DNA of 22,500 nt from Nymphaea colorata (GCF_008831285.2 NC_045140.1:30403096-30425595), one strand, 5' to 3'. Counted from the stretch's first letter, positions 10,711 through 20,505 are shown. Notes: generated by a model from the letters alone, not told the origin. Numbers and translations: made by a program.

Positions 10711-11447
10711 CGACCAGCAAGAGGGAGGACAAGGCCGTGGCTAAATCTGAACTTTCTTAGCTTAAAGAAACCAAAACAATCTAGTGAAACTCGTAGAATT
10801 AAAGGACAATAACTAGCTGGAGGTGCGTGACTCGTAAAATCGAGTTTAAGGACGATTTCCACCGTGGGAAAGGCTAGCTTGCTGGCTGTGATTCCAGCAA
10901 GAACTCCCCTTGGCTGAACTCTCCCCTAAACTCTCTTAACGCCGTTGCACGCCCCTACAATCGAGTTATGGACGCTTACCTCTAAGAGCCCAAATCTGGA
11001 GTGGATACTTCACCCTTCTAGTCGCCTAGAGGATGAAGTCTTCCCAGTACGAAGAGGCCTCTAACCTTCACGGGTGGAGACGTGGAGGCTGCACCGCTAT
11101 CGTTGATGAAGACGTGGGGAACAAATCCGTGGGAGGAAGCACCTTGCGCCGGGCACTTGGAAGCTCTCCATTTGGCTAACCCTTCGGTTGAGTGATTAGG
11201 GAAGAAGAGAAGAAGAAATCAAGGCTAAGAGAGAAGAATACCGTCGGGTTTAGCTGCTGTTGCTTGAGGAATTCCAGCAAGTTGCATCAAAATTCCCCAA
11301 ATGTAAGACGGAGGAAGAAGAACGTGGCTTGGAGAGGAGACGCGCGTGAGAGGGAGAGAACTCGAGTAGAGGAGAAGAGAGAGAGTCGATTCACACAAAT
11401 GACTTCTATTCTCAAATTTTTGCATACAGATCCAAAAGAATTCTAAA

Positions 11448-11455
11448 TATTTATA
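11448..11455 (-). promoter_or_regulatory. TATA box, element A 5' LTR
   Basis: TATAAATA in element sense in the 5' LTR, the one that would drive transcription of element A. Transcription would start about 30 bases further on (near 11420), leaving a leader of about 2.6 kb of R-U5 before the primer-binding site. A pyrimidine-rich patch follows. Confidence 0.75.
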
Positions 11456-11998
11456 GTACTGAAGTAAAAAGCGGATCTAAACAATTGATCCAACCCAAAA
11501 TCAAAATCCAAAACGGAATTGACTACCAAAGCAAATGCGCACTCTAAAATCAAAGAAAACGCAAGCAAACTCGAACTCGAGACTTAGTGTCTTGTCCCTA
11601 ACTCGTCCTCTCCTTAGCCCGCACGCTGTGGGCCTTGGTTCAGACCAGAAATTCGCCTAGGCTCGCCCTAGGCTGACCCTAAGTGCATGAGTATAGCGAA
11701 GACCTAGGTTGGACTAGACCGGACTTGGACTTGCCCCCTTTCGCCTTGGTCCTCAAGAGCCTCGCTTAGAGCCATTGCCTCTCCTCCCGCTCCTCCCTCG
11801 GCATCGATTCTAAGCTGAACCTGTTCAGTTTGTAAGGTCTGCACCTGCTGCACTACGCCTCCCTTTTGACTCAGCCTTGAGTCATGTTGGCCTTGTAGGG
11901 CCTTAATCGCATGAAGGGCGGCTTTGCCCCGCGCCCTTTGGCTGCTCTCTGCGACATCTGTGGCTACCCTAGGCCACTCTGCAGGTTGACCCGTATCA

Positions 11999-12230
<232 letters not shown>

Positions 12231-12673
12231 TGAAGCCGACGGCCGTGCCTACCCCCAAGATCACCTTGGACCAACCAGAAGACTTTCCTAGGACAAATAA
12301 AACAATGACACTACCCAGTCGGACAGGACCCCAACTTAAAAATCCCAAATAGGCAGTGGAATACAAGAATGGCTAATCCCAAACCCAAGCAAATCCTACT
12401 ACAATTGACTAAAAGCTGTGAGGCTAGTACAAGCGGAAGCGATACATTTGATGAAAATCACTCAAACTCACTCAACAAACCATCAAACCAAACCTAATCG
12501 AATCAAACCACACCCGCCCGTAGGAGGCTAATGTCGGCACGAGGTCGTGTCCTTGGCGCAGTGCCGTGGAGGTCCCTCTATGCACAACGACGACCCCAAG
12601 GTCGGGCTGAAATCAAAATGCAGAAATAAAATGCTACCACCCTCGAGTCTAAAGAGAAGGGTAGGGTGTACCG

Positions 12674-12731
12674 GCCAAGGCTAGCTTGGCGAAGCAACCA
12701 CACGCCTCGAGGTGAGATTCCACACTCGAGG
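12674..12731. other. Conserved twin inverted repeats in LTR (element B, left)
   Basis: Same two stems as in element A, GCCAAG/CTTGGC and CCTCGAG/CTCGAGG, with the same spacing although the surrounding sequence differs from A. Confidence 0.6.
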
Positions 12732-13588
12732 ACTAACAGCAACACAAGAGGAGAGAACGGCGTAGGGCTGTGGCTCCAATGATGAAGACGCCGGTCGGTG
12801 GATTAGAGCGCTCCAAGGGTCGCGCGATTGAGGAATCTCCTTGCTGAAATCGCCTAGGAGCTCTCCATGCACTTGCTGGCTGACTTGGGGACATGCTAGG
12901 ATCCACGCCGGAAGGTCGCCGGAAAAGTAGCAGAGGTGGCCGGCGGCGGCCTGAGGATGCCGGAGATGGCTGGGGCAAGACCCGCCGGTTCCAAGACTCT
13001 CAAGGATGCACTAGGCGGACTTCCTTGTGGACTAGGGTTGGAACCAACTAGGTGCGGGTCTTGGGCAGGGTGAGCTCGGACCAGGTGGGACCAGGTGGGC
13101 CCGGGCTAGGTTCGGCCAATGAGCTGGGTCAATGAAAGGTTAGGCAAGGTGTGTCCTAAGGTTCAAATCCTAGGTTGACCTGGTGAAGGGAAGGGCCTAA
13201 ATCGTGGGTTCCTACAAAGTAGCTAGGGTAGGTTTAGGCTGCTCGGTTTGAGGAAATGGGAATGGTAAGGGGGAATGGGGTGCAGTAACTTGAGGTAACT
13301 CAAGTGTGAACTAGGATAAAAATGGATGAGAGAAATTGGGGCTGAGGATTATGGAGGATATTCCCCAAGGGAATCGTTCTCCAAGATGCTAGGCGAGGTG
13401 GCACTTCTATAAGGGCTATCTCCCAAGTAAGTAGGAGAGAGGCTAGGGATTCGGTGAGGTGTCTAGGTGAGGTGGCTGGTGGGTTGCTGAGGTGTGTGGC
13501 TGGGAGAGTTCCTAGCTAAAGTGGAGGATAGGTGGCAGGTACGTAGAGGCTATCTCCTAGATGTTAGGAGAGAGGATAGGAAAGGTGG

Positions 13589-13691
13589 TGAGGTGTCTAG
13601 CTAGGTGGCGCAACAAATGTGGGGAGATTGACTTGAGTGATGAGGTGTCTAGCTAGGTGGCACAACAAATGTGGGGAGATGGACTTGGGTA
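13589..13691. repeat. 52-bp tandem duplication in element B LTR (left)
   Basis: Two copies of a unit starting aggtgtctagctaggtggc, at 13591 and 13643, differing at a few bases. Present in both element B LTRs and absent from the element A LTRs. Confidence 0.75.
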
Positions 13692-15119
13692 GTTGGCTAA
13701 TGTGGTGACTAGGCTGAGGGAGGAACAAGTGGCAACTGGATGAGGCTGCTTCCCTACGAAGTTGGGGAATATCCTAACTTATCTAGCTGGGATTCCTATT
13801 CTAGAAAAACACTTTATGAGGTGGCGAATTAGTGCTCCACCAAATGTGCGTCACTTCCTACTCAAATCCTAGGATCTCTCTAAGTGTCCCGATGCTTGCC
13901 ACATGGACTAAGCGTAGGGTGGAGATGGCGAATGGCCCAAGCTGGAGATCCACTTACCTCTTTTGTAGGAACGAGGCTGATTCACCAAATGCACTGGCGG
14001 CTAGGTGGCGTCACCTAGGAGCTCCTCCACGCCACACGCGGTTTCTCCCCAAATGTGACCGAGATCCTTGGAGAGGTTCTAGTGCAGATCGAGCCTGATG
14101 GAGATCGGCCTGAGATTACCCCCAAATGCTCACCGGATATTCCAGAAACTGGCCGGAATGTTAGCAGCAGTGGCCGGGAATTACAGATTCCGGCGAGACA
14201 CTAATTTGAACCGAATTGCCTCTAGCTTGCCACATTCATGATTCTTTCTTTTGGGCGATTCTTATTTTCTTTTTCTTTTTCAATTCTCGCCTCTTTTCTT
14301 TCTTTCTTTTTCTGTTTTTCTTTCTGTTTTTCACTTTTTCACACAGCAAGCTAACAGGCGCAAGAACATAACTAACACATGAAATGATACTTGAAAACCG
14401 AAGGAAAAGACCCTCGAAATTGCGAGATCCTTGCTATCGGCTAAGAGTCTCCCTTGTGACTCGTAAGAACCGATTTAGGGAGAGCTTCTTCCTAAGTGAA
14501 CCAGTGATCCTCTTGGCTGAAACCGTGAAGATCAATAGTCCCTTAATGGCAGAATCTCAACTCAAATCGACACAACGGCGTTACACAATTTCAGCTCTTA
14601 AACGAATGCACTAACCTCTCAAATCGGAAGCCTTTGGTCGTCTGCCCTCACCTTCTAGTTGCCTAAAAGATGACGAGCCTTCCCGGGAACGAGTAGCCTC
14701 AAGCCTTCACGGTGGGGAGTGTTGGCTGCACTAGTTCGTTGCTGATCTCTTGGGGTAAGCCGTGGTCTTGTGGAGAGCTCTTCACGCCGGAGCAAGAGGA
14801 GTCTTCAAGCCGTCGATTCCTTGGGCGAGTGGATGAGAAGAGAAAAGAGATTTAGGCATAGAAAGAAGAAATACCCGCTGGATTGAAGATCTTCTTCAGA
14901 AATCTCGCCATGGTTGCCAACATTCCCAAATGTGTTCAAGAGAAGAGAGATGACAAGAGGCGCGGGTAGAAGAATTGCGCAAAGGGAGAAGAGAGATCAA
15001 TCCGTGAGGAGAGAGAGAGACACTTGACAATGAATTTTCCTTCTTCTAAATTACCTCCAAATTTTCTACTTCCATAATAATTGTCTAAAAAACACATACC
15101 AAAACAAAGGAGTACAATG

Positions 15120-15127
15120 TATTTATA
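15120..15127 (-). promoter_or_regulatory. TATA box, element B 3' LTR
   Basis: CTATAAATAC context in element sense. The 100 bases upstream (about 15130-15250) are clearly similar to element A upstream of its TATA box, so the core promoter is shared between the two families. Confidence 0.75.
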
Positions 15128-15571
15128 GCTCTCAATCAAAAGTGGATCTAAACATGTGATCCAAACCTCAAAAACGAAATCCAAAACGGAATTGAATGCC
15201 AAAGCAATTGCGCACGCTAAAACAAAGAAACGCAAGCAAGAAATCAAACTCGAGACTTAGTGTCTCGACCCTAACTCGTTCTCCCCTTAGCCCGCACGTT
15301 GTGGGCCTTGGTTCAGATCAGAATTCGCCTAGGTTCGCCCTAGGCTGACCCTAAGTGACTGGGTTTAGCGAAGACCTAGGCTGGACTAGACCGGACTTGG
15401 ACTCAACCCACATCCTTGGTATTCAAGAACCTTTGCTTAGAGTCGTTGCCTCTCCTCCCGCTCCTCCCTCGGCTACAATTCTAAGCTAAATTCCATTTGC
15501 ATGCAAGGATTGCACCAGCTGCTCTACGCCTCCCACTCCTCCCTCTTGACCCATTTTGGGGGTCAACACGG

Positions 15572-16228
15572 TCATGAAGGGCCTGATTCCACATGAAAGG
15601 CAGCCTTGTTTCGCCCGCTATGGCTCCTCTTAACATCATTAGTGGCTGCTCTCGACCAAGTCGAAGGTTGACCCGTATCAGATCCACCCTCCTGAAATGG
15701 AGCTTGTCCCCAAGCTCTTAACGAAGATTTCTTTTGGTGAACTTGCTCGCAGCCACTCTCTTCTTTCCGTTTCCTCTTTGGTCCATAGTCTCTAGGCAGC
15801 ACCTTTAAGGAGTTTCTCAAGTAGACAAAACACCTTCTCGGGCCTCTAGAGTAAACCTTGGTAATCACCCGAGTCATTTCATTACTTCGATCCATTCGGC
15901 TGAGTCGAGATTGCCCTGGACCATAGTCACGAGGCAGGTGCCCGATATATATACTATGCTGCCCTTGCAGCTGTTTGCTCTTTTCTGTGCCCTCAAACTG
16001 TGGGGTGACCTTGCCACGATCGTGGGCTTGCCACAGCCTGCGGCCCGTTCGTGGAGCTTGTTGCTCCACTATGCTCAATGCTCGTTCTTTATCCTTTGCT
16101 ATAGCCCGAGGTGCCTTTACTGTGTTTCTTCCTTCAGAGTCTTGGGCTAAGGGTGACTCTGTCGTGCATGTTCCAAGTGGGCTGAAAGGATTCCACAACT
16201 CTCGGCTGCAATTTGGAGAGTCTGGAAA
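15572..16228 (-). CDS. In-frame downstream extension of the element B ORF, crossing the polypurine tract into the LTR
   Basis: After the TAG that ends the 650-codon ORF (16231-16229), the same frame stays open for 218 codons to a TGA at 15574-15572. There is no ATG near its beginning (the first near-start codon is TTG at 16198), so it would need stop read-through, or the TAG is a recent mutation of a longer ORF. Counting from 16198, LPRDYGP occurs twice (residues 88-94 and 134-140), a basic KRKRK run at 141-145 could be a nuclear signal, and AWGQAPFQEGGSDTGQP (about 162-178) matches the tail of element A's pol. The final 36 codons lie in the LTR. Function unknown. Chance openness over 218 codons is unlikely, but the protein has not been shown to be made. 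Confidence 0.55.
   Translation of the reverse strand, partial: FPDSPNCSRELWNPFSPLGTCTTESPLAQDSEGRNTVKAPRAIAKDKERALSIVEQQAPRTGRRLWQAHDRGKVTPQFEGTEKSKQLQGQHSIYIGHLPRDYGPGQSRLSRMDRSNEMTRVITKVYSRGPRRCFVYLRNSLKVLPRDYGPKRKRKEESGCEQVHQKKSSLRAWGQAPFQEGGSDTGQPSTWSRAATNDVKRSHSGRNKAAFHVESGPS
15681..15693 (-). other. Element B polypurine tract
   Basis: AGGAGGGTGGATC in element sense, identical to element A, directly before the LTR start. Also inside an open reading frame (QEGGS), as in A. Confidence 0.88.
15700..15717 (-). other. Hairpin adjoining the element B polypurine tract
   Basis: GAGCTTG/CAAGCTC, 7-bp stem and 4-base loop, at the same distance from the polypurine tract as in element A (3891-3910). 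Confidence 0.6.
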
Positions 16229-18181
16229 CTAATAAGCTCTCCATCGCTCTGGGTAAAGCTTTTCAATGTAGTGCCCCAGAGTCGTTTTGTTGAATGGGTG
16301 ATGACCACCCTCCTTAGGATGTATCTGACTTTGGGGAGAGACTAAGGCGGCCCGTGAGTACCCTTCGACTTTGCATTGTTCTGAATGTGCACTAAGGGTT
16401 ACTCGATCTACCTCGTTGTAGTGGTTTTTCTCTGGGTTGATATTCGGGTAGATGCCTGTACTATCAAGCTGGTTCTCTGAGCTGCTCATGTCATCACTTT
16501 CTGACTCGGGGAGGATTCCATCTGATGTGCCCAAAATTTCTTCCTCTAACAATTCCTGGATAGTGGGCGGCTTAGTTCTTTGCCCGAGTCCAGGTTTGCT
16601 AGGGCTCTTCTTTTGCCTTTGGTAAGTGGCGACCTCTTCAGATTTTGTTCGGATCATCCCACAAACTTGGCTCTCTTGTGGTTGTCGTGGAATTTCATTC
16701 ACTAATACTTGGGTCGCCCATTGTTGGAGCTTCGTTCGTGCCTTTGGACAAGAAGACTTTGAGAGATTCAAATTCATACCACCCTCCTGAGATTCTATGT
16801 TATCTTGGGCAGGAAGAGGAGGTGGTTGCATACTCTTGTCCTTGGTGGGATGCCCTACTTCTTCCATTTCCATGGGGGCATCTCCGGAGTTGGATCCTAT
16901 GCTCTCATTGTCGAGGGGCCCGTTTCCATCTAGAATGAGTTCTTCCTGTAATTGGTACCTGACTAATTCCATTGTGTCATTAGGAAGTATGTGCTCAAGG
17001 GGTTCAAGCTCATAAGGTTCTTCTTCTTTTTCTCTTGTGGGTGGAGCTTGACACCTTAAAGACTCATCCTGTTTTTGGCCCGGTATGGATGTCGAACTGG
17101 ATCCCTGCATTTCATTCTTAAGCTGATCTTCTTGTGATACTAACTGGATCACACTAGGTGCGGGTTCCTCACTTACATCGAAATCCTGACATAGGAGATC
17201 AATCTCATCCAAAATTTCCTGGGTGGTCCATGATGCGAATGACTCAACATCTTTGGTATTATGCACCGCCTTACCAAGAGGTAACGTGTCGAGATTGTCT
17301 TTGCTTTCACACCCCTTTGATAGATCTCGACTCATTGCTTCAGCATCTACTTTGGGCTTTGTCGTGCCCTCCCTCTCAACCTTTTCTTCTGCTGGTTTTG
17401 GTTGGATGCCTGGTTTAGTCTTTTTTGGATGGGCTATGACCTTATAAGTAGAAATGGCATTCTGTGTAGTCATAGTTTGCGTTTCTCCTTGAAGAGGTCC
17501 GGGCTTGGGAAGGAGACCTTTATTTGAATAGATCCTCCTATAAGTTTGAGCATTGCCCGTTTTTCGTGGAAGAGGTTGCGGCTTTTCATGATTTCCTCTT
17601 TCATTAGTAGGGGTCAAGGCTTTCAACATTTCCTTGATTTCCTTGAGTGTTTGATCATACTTCTCCCACTCGTGACTCGTATGATGCATTTCTTTCTCTT
17701 TGGTTGAGTCTTTCTCAAGAGGTGGTGTCCCTACTATGTGAGGAATGGTACGTGCTTCACTAGGCTCCATGTGAGGCTCTCTTTGCTCTGTGGCCACGTA
17801 AGAGGTTCTTTCTGTCAACTCGAAATAATGGTCCATAGATCCTACTTTGATGACTTCACCTGGATAGATTTGTACCCAACGTTGAAATATCTCCCCATGA
17901 CCAACAACACTAAGTCTACCCGTGTCTGTGTCATTGATGATCCAGATGTTACGAGCAACTTTATCGATTGCCAATTGAAAATGGCACCCTTGTACACTAG
18001 GGTGTTGTATAACCCAATCGCAGTAGGGCGAGCTACCAGCCTTGATGTATATATATCTTGGCCCTTGGTTCCAAGTCTCCCCTCGGACTAACCAAAGCCT
18101 CCCTATGTACTTCCCATTCTCATAGGCGCTTAGAAACAGGTCCATTTTGGATCCTTCCAAACGGGCACCTATATCCGTCAT
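16229..18181 (-). CDS. Element B 650-aa protein with N-terminal FHA-like domain
   Basis: Intact ORF from an ATG at 18181 to TAG at 16229; a second ATG is at codon 13. Residues about 41-125 resemble an FHA domain: AGSSPYCDWVIQHPSVQGCHF aligns in outline with the usual G-R-S...D-I-V-L...P-S-V-S-x-x-H region, followed by IWIINDTDTG, PGEVIKVGS and a closing YFEL strand. The Arg after Gly, the Ser of SxxH and the Asn of TNG look replaced (S50, Q64 and no Asn), so phosphothreonine binding may be lost. Residues about 160-195 are charged and helical (KEIKEMLKALT). The rest is hydrophilic and Pro/Glu/Ser-rich, with three acidic-hydrophobic segments at about 320-340, 404-434 and 541-571. No signal peptide, membrane segment, gag, RT or integrase motif. 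FHA proteins usually act in nuclear or signalling complexes; the role here is unknown. The FHA call is by eye. Confidence 0.75.
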   Translation of the reverse strand: MTDIGARLEGSKMDLFLSAYENGKYIGRLWLVRGETWNQGPRYIYIKAGSSPYCDWVIQHPSVQGCHFQLAIDKVARNIWIINDTDTGRLSVVGHGEIFQRWVQIYPGEVIKVGSMDHYFELTERTSYVATEQREPHMEPSEARTIPHIVGTPPLEKDSTKEKEMHHTSHEWEKYDQTLKEIKEMLKALTPTNERGNHEKPQPLPRKTGNAQTYRRIYSNKGLLPKPGPLQGETQTMTTQNAISTYKVIAHPKKTKPGIQPKPAEEKVEREGTTKPKVDAEAMSRDLSKGCESKDNLDTLPLGKAVHNTKDVESFASWTTQEILDEIDLLCQDFDVSEEPAPSVIQLVSQEDQLKNEMQGSSSTSIPGQKQDESLRCQAPPTREKEEEPYELEPLEHILPNDTMELVRYQLQEELILDGNGPLDNESIGSNSGDAPMEMEEVGHPTKDKSMQPPPLPAQDNIESQEGGMNLNLSKSSCPKARTKLQQWATQVLVNEIPRQPQESQVCGMIRTKSEEVATYQRQKKSPSKPGLGQRTKPPTIQELLEEEILGTSDGILPESESDDMSSSENQLDSTGIYPNINPEKNHYNEVDRVTLSAHSEQCKVEGYSRAALVSPQSQIHPKEGGHHPFNKTTLGHYIEKLYPERWRAY

Positions 18182-18997
18182 CTATTCTAGCAAGCAAACT
18201 GCCAAAACAAATCCTATGCTACTGCTGAAACCAAACACACTGACACACTGCCCTCTTAAAGAAAAAATCCTATGCTGCGAAGAACCTGCTGTAAACTGTT
18301 GTTCTGCCCTTGTCTATCAGCCACACTTCTGCCTTGTGTGCGCTAAGGGAGGAGGAAACAAGTTCCGCCTGTCACCGCGCCCGCCTGGCGCCTCGGTGGC
18401 TAACTCTCGCTCTCAGCCGGGCCCAAGAGTGGGGCCTAAACTGTCGCGTCCGCCTGACGCCTCGACAGCGCACCTTGAGCTCAAGCACCCTAGGGTAGTG
18501 CGATGTGCACACCCTTAGTCCAGACTGTTTTTAGGCAGTCCAAGGACTTACGCACAGAAATGTCAAATGGTGGAGTTTTGACTTCAAATTTTGTCAGCAC
18601 TCAGAGGATATAGTTATCTGACTATGCTGAAAATTTCAGCTCGTTTTGACCTTGGGAAGTCACTGAAACTACGTAATCTTCTGGCCGAACTGCTCTCGCG
18701 GACAGGTTCTGTCCGTTCAGGCTTTTAACAGGTTGTAAGGCCAAAATCGTCTGGTTAAGGGTAGAATTTATTCTGAAGCCCTAAACAACTTTTGTAGCAC
18801 AGATGATTACGAGTCTGCCCACCAAATTTGAGGCAAATCCGACTTCGTTTGCCCCCTGAAATCGCTGATACACTGTTGCTAACTGTTACAGACCAGAAAT
18901 CCGCAGTTCGACTATTTCTGAAAACGAAGTCCTGAAATCTGTTGAAAACACCAAAACCAGAAATCTGTCCCACACTTCACGGCTGTACTCCAAGCTT
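18182..18997 (-). other. Element B leader between primer-binding site and ORF
   Basis: About 815 bases without a credible ORF on the minus strand. The first bases after the primer-binding site (CTTGGAG..CAGC) weakly resemble element A; the rest does not. The part near 18355-18500 is GC-rich and contains an imperfect direct repeat. Origin not recognised; it may have arrived with the FHA-like gene or be old leader sequence. Confidence 0.5.
18376..18464. repeat. Imperfect 20-bp direct repeat, 69-bp spacing, in element B leader
   Basis: cgcgcccgcctggcgcctcg at 18376-18395 and cgcgtccgcctgacgcctcg at 18445-18464, 18 of 20 bases matching, in the most GC-rich part of the element. Confidence 0.7.
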
Positions 18998-19009
18998 GCT
19001 CTGATACCA
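18998..19009 (-). other. Element B primer-binding site (initiator tRNA-Met)
   Basis: TGGTATCAGAGC in element sense, a 12-base match to the 3' end of plant initiator tRNA-Met, separated from the LTR by ATT as in element A. One base shorter match than in A. Confidence 0.95.
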
Positions 19010-19487
19010 AATTGGTAGGGTCTTGCCCGTGGCCGACCAAAGTCTGAAGCCGACGGCCGTGCCTACCACCAAGATCACCTTGGACCAACCAGAAGACTTT
19101 CCTAGGACAAATAAAACAATGACACTACCCAGTCGGACAGGACCCCGACTTAAAAATCCCAAATAGGCAGCGGAATACAAGAATGGCTAATCCCAAACCC
19201 AAGCAAATCCTACTACAATTGACTAAAAGCTGTGAGGCTAGTACAAGCGGAAGCGATACATTTGATGAAAATCACTCAAACTCACTCAACAAACCATCAA
19301 ACCAAACCTAATCGAATCAAACCACACCCGCCCGTAGGAGGCTAATGTCGGCACGAGGTCGTGTCCTTAGCGCAGTGCCGTGGAGGTCCCTCTATGCACA
19401 ACGACGACCCCAAGGTCGGGCTGAAATCAAAATGCAGAAATAAAATGCTACCACCCTCGAGTCTAAAGAGAAGGGTAGGGTGTACCG

Positions 19488-19545
19488 GCCAAGGCTAGCT
19501 TGGCGAAGCAACCACACGCCTCGAGGTGAGATTCCACACTCGAGG
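19488..19545. other. Conserved twin inverted repeats in LTR (element B, right)
   Basis: Fourth copy of the pair, identical stems, in the 5' LTR that would be transcribed. Confidence 0.6.
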
Positions 19546-20402
19546 ACTAACAGCAACACAAGAGGAGAGAACGGCGTAGGGCTGTGGCTCCAATGATGAA
19601 GACGCCGGTCGGTGGATTAGAGCGCTCCAAGGGTCGCGCGATTGAGGAATCTCCTTGCTGAAATCGCCTAGGAGCTCTCCATGCACTTGCTGGCTGACTT
19701 GGGGACCTGCTAGGATCCACGCCGGAAGGTCGCCGGAAAAGTAGCAGAGGTGGCCGGCGGTGGCCTGAGGATGCCGGAGATGGCTGGGGCAAGACCCGCC
19801 GGTTCCAAGACTCTCAAGGATGCACTAGGCGGACTTCCTTGTGGACTAGGGTTGGAACCAACTAGGTGCGGGTCTTGGGCAGGGTGAGCTCGGACCAGGT
19901 GGGACCAGGTGGGCCCGGGCTAGGTTCGGCCAATGAGCTGGGTCAATGAAAGGTTAGGCAAGGTGGGTCCTAAGGTTCAAATCCTAGGTTGACCTGGTGA
20001 AGGGAAGGGCCTAAATCGTGGGTTCCTACAAAGTAGCTAAGGTAGGTTTAGGCTGCTCGGTTTGAGGAAATGGGAATGGTAAGGGGGAATGGGGTGCAGT
20101 AACTTGAGGTAACTCAAGTGTGAACTAGGATAAAAACGGATGAGAGAAATTGGGGCTGAGGATTATGGAGGATATTCCCCAAGGGAATCGTTCTCCAAGA
20201 TGCTAGGCAAGGTGGCACTTCTATAAGGGCTATCTCCCAAGTAAGTAGGAGAGAGGCTAGGGATTCGGTGAGGTGTCTAGGTGAGGTGGCTGGTGGGTTG
20301 CTGAGGTGTGTGGCTGGGAGAGTTCCTAGCTAAAGTGGAGGATAGGTGGCAGGTACGTAGAGGCTATCTCCTAGATGTTAGGAGAGAGGATAGGAAAGGT
20401 GG

Positions 20403-20505
20403 TGAGGTGTCTAGCTAGGTGGCGCAACAAATGTGGGGAGATTGACTTGAGTGATGAGGTGTCTAGCTAGGTGGCACAACAAATGTGGGGAGATGGACTT
20501 GGGTA
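20403..20505. repeat. 52-bp tandem duplication in element B LTR (right)
   Basis: Same duplication as in the left LTR, units starting at 20405 and 20457. Confidence 0.75.

Larger units (their letters stand above)
702..11998 (-). mobile_element. Element A: chromovirus-type Ty3/Gypsy LTR retrotransposon, autonomous type but decayed
   Basis: An 11.3-kb element read on the minus strand: 5' LTR 11998-8833, primer-binding site, gag, protease, RT, RNase H, integrase, chromodomain, polypurine tract, 3' LTR 3872-702. In element sense the LTRs begin TGATACGGGT and end CCTACCA, the normal TG...CA form. The order PR-RT-RH-IN places it in Ty3/Gypsy; the GPF module and C-terminal chromodomain place it among chromoviruses. 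The subclade is uncertain: the RT has FFDD, which I associate with Reina-like elements, but the LTRs are Tekay/Del-like in length. The LTRs differ by roughly 2-3% by eye, so it is older than element B. No target duplication is visible: CCTTC on the left, GATCA on the right. Confidence 0.95.
8833..11998 (-). repeat. Element A 5' LTR (right copy)
   Basis: A 3166-bp copy of 702-3872, ending next to the primer-binding site at 8817-8829. It carries the same landmarks: TATA box at 11448-11455, CT-rich tract at about 10605-10710, hairpins at 9307-9364 and 10543-10568, and two 10-bp units at 9718-9737. Differences from the other LTR are scattered substitutions plus small indels, denser around 9385-9450 and 9800-9850. 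Short ORFs inside it are repeated in the other LTR only because the DNA is repeated. Confidence 0.95.

Noticed and set aside
13832-14098. 88-codon plus-strand ORF in the element B LTR, repeated at 20646-20912
   Set aside because: Antisense to the element, present twice as part of the LTR, no recognisable domain, and not conserved with the element A LTR.
14936-15247. 103-codon hydrophobic minus-strand ORF across the element B TATA box, repeated at 21750-22067
   Set aside because: It spans the core promoter and TATA box, so a start upstream of the TATA box would not be transcribed from this promoter; probably AT-rich chance openness.
17738-18091. 117-codon plus-strand ORF opposite the FHA-like region
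   Set aside because: Antisense shadow of the 650-codon ORF, with no domain signal of its own.
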